Shown one piece after another: positions 1 through 8,575 of a DNA stretch of 64,000 bases. Below the pieces are notes generated by a model, which worked only from the letters and a program-made list of their open reading frames with translations, was not told the origin of the DNA and searched no databases. Both the position numbers and the translations under genes were made by a program. The first letter of the stretch is position 1. Every line of letters starts with the position of its first letter. The stretch comes from Halobacillus_B sp963739045 (GTDB lineage: Bacteria; Bacillota; Bacilli; Bacillales; Halobacillaceae), in assembly GCA_963739045.1 (NCBI GenBank), contig CAVTYY010000004.1:186001-250000 (forward strand). Direction: 5' to 3'.

Positions 1-836
1 TCAAGAATCGCTGTCATTTCACTGACAGCATAAGAATTTGTCCGTCCAGCTGACCCTTCGTCCCCGTTCATTAACGGAAGGTTGACAATCACATCAGCAA
101 ACGGAGTTTCCACATCCATCATTTTATTATTCAAAAGTCCGGTTCGAGGATCGAGGTAATCTTTTGAAAGAAATTGGCTCAATTCCTTCAAGGACCTGCA
201 TCGATAACTATCTTCACTGATTTTCGGGCTGGGCTGAAGGGAGATGATCGCTTCAGCAGGGGAGTCCTCAGCCCTATTGCTGCACATATAGCACAGAGAA
301 TCAGGTAATATGGAGTGCCGCGAAGTCTCTAAAGTTCTCATGTTAATCAGCTGGACAGCTCCTTCAAGCTGCGAAGACTTTTCATTCATAATACGCTTGG
401 TTTCCGTAATGATTATCTGTGCCAATTGGAGAAGACCCATGGGAGAGATCCACTCATCATGAACTCGATTGTGTTGCTGAGATGAAGTTTGCTGAATTTT
501 CCATTTATCCTGTCGGTCTTTTGCGGTCATGGTTCTTCGTGTATCTGCACATTGAGAGCAGCCTTCTCTGCCCGGCCTTACCCAAGGACCAGCCACACCT
601 TCCCCAAAAGCAACAAAACCCCGAAGCCAATCCACACCGGTATCCCGTGCTGCCAGCTCGGCTTGGTAATGAATGGCCGGATTCCAATCATCCTCAAGTA
701 CCAGCAATAATTTCGAGTGTTTGGGTAGAGAACTATTTAAATCAGGGAGGAGGCAGAGATCATAGAGAGAATTGAGTTCCTGAACGACAAATTCAAATAG
801 TTGCCCTTTACCAGCGATGGTAATGGATGAGCTCAT
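1..836 (-). CDS. TOMM leader-binding / YcaO cyclodehydratase, N-terminal part (cut by the window edge)
   Basis: The frame is open from an ATG at 834-836 to the left edge, giving 278 residues with no stop. The ATG overlaps the TGA of the upstream maturation gene (ATGA), so the two are translationally coupled. Residues 1-200 look like the E1-like/leader-docking half of azole-forming cyclodehydratases. Two Cys pairs, C93xxC96 (GCSQC) and C182xxC185 (LCYMC), would form the structural zinc tetrad of that fold. From about residue 260 (GSAGRTNSYAVSEMTAIL) the sequence resembles the start of a YcaO domain, whose catalytic part lies outside the window. The expected role is ATP-dependent cyclisation of Cys in the precursor at 2922-3221 to thiazolines. 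The assignment rests on these motifs and on context. Confidence 0.8.
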   Translation of the reverse strand, partial: MSSSITIAGKGQLFEFVVQELNSLYDLCLLPDLNSSLPKHSKLLLVLEDDWNPAIHYQAELAARDTGVDWLRGFVAFGEGVAGPWVRPGREGCSQCADTRRTMTAKDRQDKWKIQQTSSQQHNRVHDEWISPMGLLQLAQIIITETKRIMNEKSSQLEGAVQLINMRTLETSRHSILPDSLCYMCSNRAEDSPAEAIISLQPSPKISEDSYRCRSLKELSQFLSKDYLDPRTGLLNNKMMDVETPFADVIVNLPLMNGDEGSAGRTNSYAVSEMTAIL

Positions 837-2779
837 TTACCTTCCCCCTCTCCTAAAAGAACTCCATAGATGTCTATATATCCATCTTCTGAGAAAGGAC
901 TAATGAAAACTTTTACGATGGAAAGTTCTTTGTTATTTTGTTCCAGCCGATGGAATACTGAATGAATAAGCTGCTCGTCGTTCATTTCAAAAGCCGGGAT
1001 AGATCGGGAAGTGGTTTCCTCAAACATAAGGTTATGAGCGAGTGGAGCATTGGGAATAGGAGAGGTTGTTCCATTTTGTGCTCGCATGACAGCGAGACGC
1101 AGCGCTTCACGCAATGCAAGCGTAAGATTAAATCCGGAACTTCCCAGCCAGCGCTGCTCCTCCCATTTCACCCAGACGACCGGAAACCCGTTGTTATCTT
1201 CCCCGAGAGCGAGTTCAGGAATTTTATTCATCGTTGTTAACGATTGAAAATAAAAGCGGCAGGGATCGTCGTCTATCTCATTAAGTTCCAGCGCAGTTAC
1301 GCTTTTGTTCCCAGCTTCAACCAGTTCTTTCCCTTCCAAATCGATCATGTTCTTCAGCGCCCGGTAAACAGCTTCTCTGGCTGAACCTCCAGCACCTAAA
1401 TAGAGAGAAGGAGTCCCGCTATTTTTCCACTCGTAATGGTCGGCTGATACAGTCGAAATCTCATTCTTTAGAGGGGAGACATACTGCTCAATTCCCTTTA
1501 ATCCAGCTTCTCGCCTCGCTTCTTCATGAGTCATGGCTGCAATAGTAATACTCGGAAACAGGGAGGATGGGTTTGATGTTATATCTGCTGTCTGAATTTC
1601 ACATTGAGACAGGGGAAGCTGATTTAGACTGCCTTCTTCCCAGTGATGAAATATACCGGATTGGCGGGAGGTTAACTCGCTAAAGTAGTAAAAGAGTTCG
1701 TTTTGAGTTCTCTTTCCTTCTTCTTCATAAAGCTCTAGCGATTCTTTATCTACTTTATCGACATCGACGGAAATTTTACCTTTAACGATGGGGTGGGGCT
1801 TATAAGCGTGCCAATTTCCCTCTAAAGTTTCCGAGTCAAGGAGAAACAAGTGATTGTTATGGTGAACTTCGTTGATCTCAGTTACCTTCTTTAACCCTTC
1901 AAACACTAGGACATTGGAGAGCATCGCTTGTGCTGGCAAGGAAATTGGGTAATTATCCAGCACCTCGTTCCTTTCTGAATGATGGATACTGCGCCAGGCT
2001 GATTCCCAGCAATTAGTGGAATCAGGACTTATAATGGGGCCGGCATATCCGACACCTTTGTGAAAGAAAGCGGCAATAAATAATTTTTTCTTTTCTTGGC
2101 AAGCATGAAGAATCTGGCGAAGTTCTTCGGTATCGCCGTTTTCTGATACATAATAAATGGTATCGAAGGCATCTATCTTCTCCGCCCAGGAAGTTGCATC
2201 CTTCTTCACTTCCCATTCAATCGATACTTCCGAGTCTTTTTCTCTGGCGGAAGCTTCCAATTCCGTTAAACGTGCCCGGTTGGTCTTGTTCTCATCTGTT
2301 ACACAAGCTTGGAAGCGGCATAATCCGGATTGAAGCATCGCAGAAACCAAACCAATAAACATGGATCCTTGACCGACTGCCAGCACTTTTTGTTCTCGGT
2401 AGTGCTGAAAACGCCAGGCAGCAGAATCGCCGAAGCTTTCTAAATACTCGATTTGCGAAGCGAAATTCTCGACGGTTTCCGGCTGTAAATGGTGGGGAAG
2501 ATCGCTGGTAACGTCTCTAAGAAACCCATTTTTATAGAGAACATCTGTAATTTCGTAGACGCGGTCACGGTGAAGAGGAGGCAATCCACCTGTCAGGGCT
2601 GCTAACGAATTCTCGCCATTAAGCATAGGAAGCAGCTTCTCCACCCATTGATAAATGGTGCTTCCTTCCATACGAAATGATCCCGCATTATTCCTGAAAT
2701 AAACACTTCCATTCGAATCCGGCATGAAAAATGTTCCCTTTTTTACTTTCAATAACATAGAAGGTTTAATAGTTGTCAT
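833..2779 (-). CDS. Putative thiazole-containing bacteriocin maturation protein (ThiF/E1-like)
   Basis: This 648-aa protein lies between the Cys-rich precursor and the YcaO-type gene and overlaps the latter by 4 nt. Its length and general character match the ThiF-like maturation proteins found with heterocycloanthracin/sonorensin clusters in Bacillus. A Rossmann-like stretch with a glycine turn (VLAVGQGSMFIGLVSAML, about residues 130-150) fits an E1-like nucleotide fold. The acidic C-terminal half has no motif I can name. The ATG is preceded by AAGGAGGAG with good spacing. It probably binds the leader or scaffolds the cyclodehydratase. It is cytoplasmic, with no signal peptide or membrane segment. 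The family assignment is from memory of the family, not from a search. Confidence 0.75.
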   Translation of the reverse strand: MTTIKPSMLLKVKKGTFFMPDSNGSVYFRNNAGSFRMEGSTIYQWVEKLLPMLNGENSLAALTGGLPPLHRDRVYEITDVLYKNGFLRDVTSDLPHHLQPETVENFASQIEYLESFGDSAAWRFQHYREQKVLAVGQGSMFIGLVSAMLQSGLCRFQACVTDENKTNRARLTELEASAREKDSEVSIEWEVKKDATSWAEKIDAFDTIYYVSENGDTEELRQILHACQEKKKLFIAAFFHKGVGYAGPIISPDSTNCWESAWRSIHHSERNEVLDNYPISLPAQAMLSNVLVFEGLKKVTEINEVHHNNHLFLLDSETLEGNWHAYKPHPIVKGKISVDVDKVDKESLELYEEEGKRTQNELFYYFSELTSRQSGIFHHWEEGSLNQLPLSQCEIQTADITSNPSSLFPSITIAAMTHEEARREAGLKGIEQYVSPLKNEISTVSADHYEWKNSGTPSLYLGAGGSAREAVYRALKNMIDLEGKELVEAGNKSVTALELNEIDDDPCRFYFQSLTTMNKIPELALGEDNNGFPVVWVKWEEQRWLGSSGFNLTLALREALRLAVMRAQNGTTSPIPNAPLAHNLMFEETTSRSIPAFEMNDEQLIHSVFHRLEQNNKELSIVKVFISPFSEDGYIDIYGVLLGEGEGK

Positions 2780-2856
2780 TTCACTCCTCCTTACGAACAG
2801 AGCTTACTTTCCACTATAATTCTATGTACTTCCCACCGCCTCATATGTCTGACCAT

Positions 2857-2888
2857 AAGAAAGAACCCTGCAGGAACTTCCTGCAGGG
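2857..2888 (-). terminator. Attenuating stem-loop between the RiPP precursor and its maturation genes
   Basis: CCCTGCAGGAA and TTCCTGCAGGG (2866-2888) form an almost perfect palindrome. On the minus strand it is followed by TTCTTTCTT. It lies just after the precursor gene, so it likely ends most transcripts there and lets a minority read into the enzyme genes. Confidence 0.6.
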
Positions 2889-2921
2889 CATAGAGTAAAC
2901 GATTGATAATGAATCAGGAAA

Positions 2922-3221
2922 TCAACGAGCGCAGCGACCACAGCCTCCGCATCTGCCAGGACCGCCACAACGTCCAGCACAACCGGCACATCCCGCACAG
3001 CGAGCGCATCCCGCACAACCGGCACATCCCGCACAACGACCCGCACAACCACCGCATCCAGCGCATCCGCCACATCCGGCGCAGCCTGCACATCCAAAGC
3101 AGACAAACACACATAAGCGCGAGTTGTTGCCATATGCATTTGCTTGTTCATTCGGAACTAGATCTTGAGCTTGGAAATTTCCCACATTTAAATTCTGAAG
3201 TTCATTATTAAATTCATTCAT
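2922..3221 (-). CDS. Heterocycloanthracin/sonorensin-type azole bacteriocin precursor
   Basis: This is a 99-aa peptide. An acidic, Asn/Gln-rich leader of about 36 residues starts MNEFNNELQNLN and contains DLVPNEQ. The core is made almost wholly of Cys-x-x tripeptides (CAG, CGG, CAR, GRC). I count 19 Cys in the core, nearly all at every third residue, and no Ser or Thr, so modification would give thiazoles only. Leader and core layout match the known heterocycloanthracin/sonorensin precursors. A consensus GGAGGT lies 7 nt before the ATG. The maturation and cyclodehydratase genes follow on the same strand after a stem-loop. No dehydrogenase (SagB-like), exporter or immunity gene is seen in this window. 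The repeated codons make long open frames on both strands here, but only this frame has a ribosome binding site and a leader. Confidence 0.9.
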   Translation of the reverse strand: MNEFNNELQNLNVGNFQAQDLVPNEQANAYGNNSRLCVFVCFGCAGCAGCGGCAGCGGCAGRCAGCAGCAGCARCAGCAGCAGRCGGPGRCGGCGRCAR

Positions 3222-3463
3222 TTTTATTACCTCCAGGCGTTATCGTACTTCACTATTCTCAGGACAGAACGATTTCTCACATTTTTCTTCTTTTATCTTT
3301 CATGTAAGGAAACACTTTCTCCCACAAAATATGAAGAATGCCCGGTTGTTGTTACAAAATAATTTAAAAGTTGAAAAACAGAAGGTGCTTGAAATCTGGA
3401 AAAAAGGTGGGGATACAAAACCTTGCCGGCATATAAAAACAGGCTGGAATTTTTGTGCGCCTA

Positions 3464-3505
3464 TAAAAAAGTGGTGAGCCAGAGTTAGAACTCTGTACTC
3501 ACCAC
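3464..3505 (-). terminator. Rho-independent terminator of the TRAP operon
   Basis: GTGGTGAG (3471-3478) pairs with CTCACCAC (3498-3505), and AGAGTT pairs with AACTCT inside. On the minus strand the stem is followed by TTTTTTAT. It lies 8 nt past the stop of the permease gene. Confidence 0.85.
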
Positions 3506-3512
3506 CTGGTTA

Positions 3513-5471
3513 TTAAGATAATGAAGCTTCTTGTGTGCCAGATCCGCCTTTTTTGCTATGAAGATATTGAAACAAAGCAATGATCGCAAATACGGCGAGT
3601 CCCACAAGTGAAACGATATAATTCGGATAAACAAGCGCAAGTCCGCCGGCAAATAGGAAGATTCTTTCAAACCAGTTCACGTTGCGGACAAAATATCCAA
3701 TCATCGCAGCACTGATACTGGCCATACCCAGCATCGCTGTAATGACGCCAATCGAAACGTTGACGGCATTGGCATCGCCTTGGAGGAGCAGTACGGGCTG
3801 TGAGACAAAGACATACGGAATAATAAAAGCTGCAATGGCCAGCTTGACCGCTGTGACTCCCGCTTTCATCGGATTGGCCCCTGCTATACCTGCTCCAGCG
3901 TAGGCGGCCAGACAGACGGGGGGAGTGATATCAGCGACGATTCCGAAATAAAAGACAAACATATGAACGGCGATGACTGGAACATCGAAGGCTAGTAATG
4001 CAGGTGCCGCCATTGTGGCCGTAACTACATAGTTTGCCGTGGTCGGAAGTCCCATGCCTAAAATGATACAAGCAATCATGGTAAAGAACATAACGAGGAA
4101 GAACTGTCCATGAGCCAGATCAATAATACCGCCGGCGATTTTAGGTCCTAGTCCAGTAGTTGTTACAGTCCCCGCAATAATCCCCGCAGTCGCACAGGCA
4201 GCAATAACCGGTAATGCTACTCTTGCGCCTTCCTCCAGCAGTTGAATAATTCCTTTGAAGGACATTCGCGTGTCCTTTCGGAAAAAGCTGATAATTAAGG
4301 CGGTAGCTATTGCAAAGAGCGCGGCAAAGGTGGGTGTGTAGCCCACGAGTAAGCAACCGACTATGATTACTAAAGGTAAAAATAAATCAAGCCGTTTAAT
4401 AAGCTGCTTCAGCTTCGGAAGCTCTTCTTTTTTCAACCCCATAATTCCTTGCTTTCTTGCTTCAAAGTGCGTGCCAAGAAAGACTCCGGAGAAATAAAGC
4501 ACCGCAGGAATAATGGCAATTACAATGATGTGGTTGTATGGTACCCCAGTATAAGAGGCCATGATAAAAGCAGCAGCTCCCATAATCGGCGGCATAATCT
4601 GACCTCCGGTTGAGGCAGATGCTTCCGTTGCTGCGGCAAAGTGGGGTTTAAATCCGGCATTTTTCATCATAGGAATGGTGAAAGAACCAGAACCAACCGT
4701 GTTCGCAACTGAGCTTCCACTGACCATACCCTGAAGTCCGCTGGCTGCCACCGCTGCCTTCGCAGTCCCGCCTGTAAAACGGCCGGTCAATCGTAAGGCA
4801 ATATCATTAAAGAATTGGCCGATATTGGTTTTCACTAAAATAACCCCAAAGAACAGGAATAAAAAAATGTACGTGGAAGAAATTTGAATGGGAATCCCAA
4901 ATATAGAAGTAGAACTAAAAAACATTTGGGTCGCCAGAGTCGGCCAATCATAACCAGCATGGCCAATGATGGGGATGAACTGGCCGAATAAACCATAAAG
5001 CAAGGCGAGGATGGCAATCACTACAATAGGTAATCCAACAACACGCCGAGTCGCTTCCAGTAATAACAGGACTCCTGCTGTGGCTACAAATTGATCAAGA
5101 TAAGTAAAACCAAAAATAATCGCCTCGTTAATCAATCGTTCGTAATTAAAGACTATATAGTAATTGGCAAATAATGCGATTAAAGCGAGTATAGCATCAT
5201 ACCAGGGAACACCCCGTTTATTCGTTAAAGAAGATTTGACGGGATATAAAAGAAAAACTAAAAATAATGCCGTACCTAAATGAATCGCACCTTGAATTAA
5301 AGAAACATACGCGCCTCGGAAAGCTGTGTAGAGCTGAAAGATCGTTAAGAGGCCGCCAACAATGAGCGTGACCCATCCCCATGGGCCCAAGTTTCTTCTA
5401 AAAGCGCTTTCTTTATCGTACTTCGCCATCAGGTCATCTTTATTTACTTCTTGAGAATCTTGAACTGTCAC
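3513..5471 (-). CDS. TRAP transporter fused 4TM/12TM permease
   Basis: This 652-aa, very hydrophobic protein is the right size for the fused small (DctQ-like) and large (DctM-like) TRAP membrane subunits that pair with TAXI-type binding proteins. The N-terminal 130 residues hold about four membrane segments. The rest holds the 12-TM symporter domain, with the glycine-rich stretches MVSGSSVANTVGSG and GMGLPTTANYVVTATMA typical of DctM-like proteins. The start is GTG at 5469-5471, seven nt after GGAGG. The binding-protein gene lies just upstream. The system imports an organic acid using an ion gradient. The substrate cannot be told from sequence; carboxylates or glutamate are usual for this class. 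Confidence 0.9.
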   Translation of the reverse strand: MTVQDSQEVNKDDLMAKYDKESAFRRNLGPWGWVTLIVGGLLTIFQLYTAFRGAYVSLIQGAIHLGTALFLVFLLYPVKSSLTNKRGVPWYDAILALIALFANYYIVFNYERLINEAIIFGFTYLDQFVATAGVLLLLEATRRVVGLPIVVIAILALLYGLFGQFIPIIGHAGYDWPTLATQMFFSSTSIFGIPIQISSTYIFLFLFFGVILVKTNIGQFFNDIALRLTGRFTGGTAKAAVAASGLQGMVSGSSVANTVGSGSFTIPMMKNAGFKPHFAAATEASASTGGQIMPPIMGAAAFIMASYTGVPYNHIIVIAIIPAVLYFSGVFLGTHFEARKQGIMGLKKEELPKLKQLIKRLDLFLPLVIIVGCLLVGYTPTFAALFAIATALIISFFRKDTRMSFKGIIQLLEEGARVALPVIAACATAGIIAGTVTTTGLGPKIAGGIIDLAHGQFFLVMFFTMIACIILGMGLPTTANYVVTATMAAPALLAFDVPVIAVHMFVFYFGIVADITPPVCLAAYAGAGIAGANPMKAGVTAVKLAIAAFIIPYVFVSQPVLLLQGDANAVNVSIGVITAMLGMASISAAMIGYFVRNVNWFERIFLFAGGLALVYPNYIVSLVGLAVFAIIALFQYLHSKKGGSGTQEASLS

Positions 5472-5515
5472 ATTCTAACCTCCGTTCCCCTCTAGAAAGG
5501 AGTAATCAGTTGAAA

Positions 5516-5539
5516 GAACCGGACAATAATGCCCGGTTC
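5516..5539 (-). terminator. Attenuator between TRAP binding protein and permease
   Basis: GAACCGG (5516-5522) and CCGGTTC (5533-5539) form a stem-loop in the gap between the two TRAP genes. The following T-tract on the minus strand (TTCTTTC) is weak, so partial readthrough is likely. This would give more binding protein than permease. Confidence 0.55.
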
Positions 5540-5552
5540 TTCCTCTTGCTGT

Positions 5553-6563
5553 TTACTTGATTCCAGCTTCTTTAAAGTACTTTTCAGCACCTGCATGAAA
5601 CGGCAGTTCTTTCGCGCCGGTCATGGCACTGTCTTTTGTAATTAATTTAGCTTGAGCAATACTCATATCTCCTTGATTTTCATAAAGAGTTTTCGTTAAT
5701 TGATAAGCTAAGTCTTCACTTACTTGATTTTTAGAAGCTAACAATAGCGCCATGGCGGTAACTGTCTGCACAGGCTCGTCCTGCCAGTCGTAAGTGCCAG
5801 GTTCTACTGTATAAGCTTCATACTGACTATTCTCAGTGACTTGCTTCAAAGCATCTCCTTCGATGTTAAGGAATTTAACTTCTTTCGTGGATGCTTGTAA
5901 TTCATCAGTAGTAGAAGAAGGAACCCCAACTACAGCAAAAGAAGCATCAATGGTACCATTTTGCAGCTTACTCTTAGCGTCGCCAAAACCTTCTTCATAA
6001 GCTTTGTAGTCGCCTTCTTCAAGTCCGTAAGCGGATAAAACCAATTCTGCTGCTGCACGGGTAGCTCCGCCTGGAGGGCCAATAGCTACTTTTTTCCCTT
6101 TTAAGTCTTCGATTGACTTTATTCCAGTTGAATCTAATGTAACCACCTGCAGTGCTTCAGGATAAAGAGAGCCGATAACTTCAACGTTATCAATCTTTTT
6201 CCCCTTGAATTCACCTTCTCCGTTTATTGCATCAAGCATGGTCGTATTCTGTGCAATTCCCAGCTGGAAATCACCGGATTGAATCTTTGCGATGTTTTCT
6301 ACAGATGCACCTGATTCAACCGAACTGACATCAAATCCGTCCATATCGATATTATCAGACCAGAGATTAGCCATTTCTCCACCAAGTGGATAGTACACGC
6401 CTCCTACACTACCAGTTCCCATAGTGAGGTTTGTTTTCTCTCCCCCGCCATCGTCACTGTCACTGCTGCTCGATCCTCCGCCATTGCCGCTTTCACCACA
6501 GGCGCTTAAAAATATACCTGCAGCCAACATAATGGCAAGAAGAAGTAAAGAATTCTTCTTCAT
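5553..6563 (-). CDS. TAXI family TRAP transporter solute-binding lipoprotein
   Basis: The product is 336 aa. A lipoprotein signal (MKKNSLLLLA... FLSAC, Cys22) is followed by a Ser/Gly/Asp linker and a binding domain beginning NLTMGTGSVGGVYYPLGGEM, the hallmark opening of TAXI-family binding proteins. The motif KVAIGPPGGATRAAAE near the middle is also typical. I chose the ATG at 6561-6563, 6 nt after GAGGGGG; a TTG five codons upstream overlaps that site and is less likely. It should be anchored outside the membrane and deliver a carboxylate or amino acid to the fused permease that follows it. The substrate is unknown. Confidence 0.9.
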   Translation of the reverse strand: MKKNSLLLLAIMLAAGIFLSACGESGNGGGSSSSDSDDGGGEKTNLTMGTGSVGGVYYPLGGEMANLWSDNIDMDGFDVSSVESGASVENIAKIQSGDFQLGIAQNTTMLDAINGEGEFKGKKIDNVEVIGSLYPEALQVVTLDSTGIKSIEDLKGKKVAIGPPGGATRAAAELVLSAYGLEEGDYKAYEEGFGDAKSKLQNGTIDASFAVVGVPSSTTDELQASTKEVKFLNIEGDALKQVTENSQYEAYTVEPGTYDWQDEPVQTVTAMALLLASKNQVSEDLAYQLTKTLYENQGDMSIAQAKLITKDSAMTGAKELPFHAGAEKYFKEAGIK

Positions 6564-6976
6564 AAAATACCCCCTCAATAATATAATACATATTTAAAAC
6601 ATACTGATTAAAAATCAATATGTTAAATATCCCACATGGATAGTAATAATATACTCTTTTTAATAGATATTTTACCGTTTATGAGCGAAAATAACAAGAA
6701 AATTCAGATTAAATACAGTTTATTGTCAATTCTATTACGCTGCGTGTTCTGTGTTTTTTGACGAGCAAACTGCTAGGTGTTCTATTTAATATAAGGGTGA
6801 TGTACTTTTCCTTGGAGGAAATACTCACTGTGGACCCTCATTCTTAGTTCTTGTGGTAATAGACAGTCTCTGGTTTGGTAATGTAATGCGAGAACAGGTA
6901 ATTCGCTTGAAATCAAGTCTTCAAGTAAAGTGCAGGATTGTGGAAGACTCGATTTCGAGACATTTGTTGAGATTGT

Positions 6977-7099
6977 AGGGGCTGCGGGGAACGACTCGCT
7001 TTCCGCGGGCGCGCGATGAGCCTCCTCGAGCTGTTCGCTCTGCGGGGTCTCATCCTGCACTCTCCTCCCGCAGGAGTCTCCCCGTTCCCCTCCGCCCCT
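6977..7099. repeat. G+C-rich interspersed repeat with imperfect terminal inverted repeats
   Basis: A 123-bp block far richer in G+C than its surroundings. Its ends, AGGGGCTGCGGGGAACG and the inverse of AGGGGCGGAGGGGAACG, are imperfect inverted repeats. Read on the minus strand it contains GACTCCTGCGGGA, TGAGACCCCGCA, GAGGAGGCTCA and GCCCGCGGAAAGCGA, in that order. From memory this is the layout of a short repeat scattered in many Bacillaceae genomes. A second, diverged copy in the opposite orientation lies at 7416-7497. Confidence 0.7.
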
Positions 7100-7399
7100 T
7101 GCTGTATTACTGCTCTCGAAATCTAAACCTCATCGGCTAGTATAGCGGTTTTGGTGCGGAAATTCTGTTTAAAGTCCAGTCGTAGATTATAAGGATACAT
7201 TGATTTGTAATAAGTGTCTGTTCATCCAGATGTAGAAAGGTAGTGTGGGGAATGTGCAACGTTTTTTCCGTCGCTTGCTATTAAAGCAGAGAACCAATTT
7301 CCTATATAGACTATTTATAACTACATGGTCTGTATTTTTGTATCTGTCTTAGCTTATTTTTCCCGAATTTAATTTTTCCGTTCTCCCAATAATCATAAA

Positions 7400-7640
7400 G
7401 AGGTCCGGGAAATTGCGAGACTCCTGTGGGATGTACATGATAGGTGAGATCCCGGAAGGAAAAGCCTGAGGAAGCTCACCACATGCCCACGGAAAGTGCT
7501 CAAATGCGGAATCGCCCGGGTAGACACGACACGCATAAGCAGGAACATCAAAAGGGATGTGATCTTTCATTCCGTTGATGTTCCTGCTTATGACGCGAGT
7601 GTCTGGGCGATGCAGCTGGCCGAGTGATTTCCCGGACCTC
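7400..7640. repeat. Composite inverted-repeat element with a second copy of the G+C-rich repeat
   Basis: The block is bounded by GAGGTCCGGGAAAT (7400-7413) and its exact inverse ATTTCCCGGACCTC (7627-7640). Inside, a further stem is formed by CATAAGCAGGAACATCAA (7534-7551) with TTGATGTTCCTGCTTATG (7575-7592), extended by ATCGCCC (7511-7517) with GGGCGAT (7605-7611). The left part repeats in order the motifs of the 6977-7099 element: GACTCCTGTGGGA, TGAGATCCCG, GAGGAAGCTCACC and GCCCACGGAAAG. The whole could fold as one long RNA hairpin. It carries no gene, so it could be a non-autonomous element or a structured RNA. Confidence 0.6.
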
Positions 7641-7826
7641 TAAACTCTGTCAAACGAAACGGAAATCTTCAAATATCTTGAATCTTAGTCTTCAAGAATT
7701 GGGAGCTAAACTGGAATAATGAATTCCTTTAATCATGCCCTCGTATAACTACTAACACTAAGATCTAACATTAATTTTTATTAGCAGAATGAATATGTAA
7801 TTGAGAACGGGGTATAGAAGAAGTAG

Positions 7827-7855
7827 TTGAAACTATACCGTCCTGCTTGTATAGT
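7827..7855 (+). promoter_or_regulatory. Promoter and probable self-operator of the TetR gene
   Basis: TTGAAA (7827-7832), a 17-nt spacer and TATAGT (7850-7855) form a good vegetative promoter. Spacer and -10 hold AACTATAC...GTATAGTT, an inverted repeat, and include ACCGTC as in the operators of the carnitine operon. The layout (TTGAAA, 17 nt, TAYAGT) is the same as at 8576-8604. Confidence 0.65.
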
Positions 7856-7890
7856 TAACAGCATAAATTTGTAAGTTAAGGGAGATTCGA

Positions 7891-8427
7891 ATGGGCAGAA
7901 GTTCTCGGAAGACAGAAATTCTTCATGCGGCTTCAAAGATCGTCAGTGAAGAGGGAATATTCAATTTAACTTTAGAAGCCGTGGCCAAACAAGCAGGCAT
8001 TTCTAAAGGCGGTTTGCTCTATCATTTTCCGTCCAAAGAAGCATTAGTTAAAGGAATGGTTGAACATTTGGCTGCCAACTATCAAGAGAAAATCAGAGAG
8101 AATGCTGAAGCGGACCCAGTCAAAAAAGGGAGATGGACCCGTTCTTTTCTTGATGTCACTTTTAATCAAAGTTATGAAAATAAGGATATGAATGCTGGTC
8201 TGATGGCAGCAAAGGCGGTTAACTCTGATTTATTACATCCCATTCGCGAAGCCTATTCTAACTGGCAGCATGAGATTGAAAATGATGGACTCGATCCCGT
8301 ACAGGCTACTATAATCCGTCTGGCTATTGATGGTATTTGGTTATCAGAACTATTTGATATCTATCAAATTGAGACTACGAAAAAAGATGAAGTGTATAGA
8401 ACATTGAAAGCTCTGACAGAAGAATAA
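7891..8427 (+). CDS. TetR/AcrR family regulator, probable repressor of the carnitine operon
   Basis: The product is 178 aa. The N-terminal 60 residues are a TetR helix-turn-helix domain (KTEILHAASKIVSEEGIF, then LEAVAKQAGISKGGLLYHF). The C-terminal ligand domain is short, helical and not diagnostic. An AGGGAG lies before the ATG. The gene stands alone between its own promoter and a terminator, directly upstream of the carnitine genes in the same direction. Similar operator elements overlap both promoters, which supports autoregulation and control of the downstream operon. Carnitine or a catabolite such as a CoA ester would be a reasonable inducer, but this is inference. Confidence 0.88.
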   Translation: MGRSSRKTEILHAASKIVSEEGIFNLTLEAVAKQAGISKGGLLYHFPSKEALVKGMVEHLAANYQEKIRENAEADPVKKGRWTRSFLDVTFNQSYENKDMNAGLMAAKAVNSDLLHPIREAYSNWQHEIENDGLDPVQATIIRLAIDGIWLSELFDIYQIETTKKDEVYRTLKALTEE

Positions 8428-8441
8428 TCAACGCTTTAATG

Positions 8442-8471
8442 GCTCTACCCAACTGGGTGGAGCTTTTTTTT
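8442..8471 (+). terminator. Terminator of the TetR gene
   Basis: GCTCTACCC (8442-8450), loop AACT, GGGTGGAGC (8455-8463) and then a run of T. It separates the regulator transcript from the carnitine operon promoter. Confidence 0.85.
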
Positions 8472-8575
8472 GCGGGCAAAATCCGGTCTTGTACCAGTCT
8501 TCTAAACCACTCTGTTTAACTGAATTGTAAGCCTTTTTTACAAAAATACTTCCTCAATAGTTTGGCCAGACCCCC

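Larger units (their letters stand above)
6564..7826. other. 1.3-kb non-coding stretch with two inverted-repeat elements
   Basis: I see no credible gene here. The first 150 bases are A+T-rich and should hold the promoter of the leftward TRAP operon. The remainder carries two G+C-rich repeat elements (described separately) in A+T-rich spacers. The frames open across the repeats have no ribosome binding site and translate the repeat itself. Confidence 0.7.

Noticed and set aside
2822..3211. Long open frames on both strands overlapping the Cys-rich precursor, including an Arg/His-rich and a Val/Ala/Asp-rich product
   Set aside because: They arise from reading the same tandem codon repeats in other frames. 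Only the minus-strand frame starting at 3221 has a GGAGGT site and a leader peptide.
6782..7060. A 92-codon minus-strand frame
   Set aside because: Half of it is the translated G+C-rich repeat, with no ribosome binding site and no protein-like hydrophobic pattern.
7349..7570. A 73-codon minus-strand frame within the second inverted-repeat element
   Set aside because: It only spans the repeat and has no ribosome binding site.
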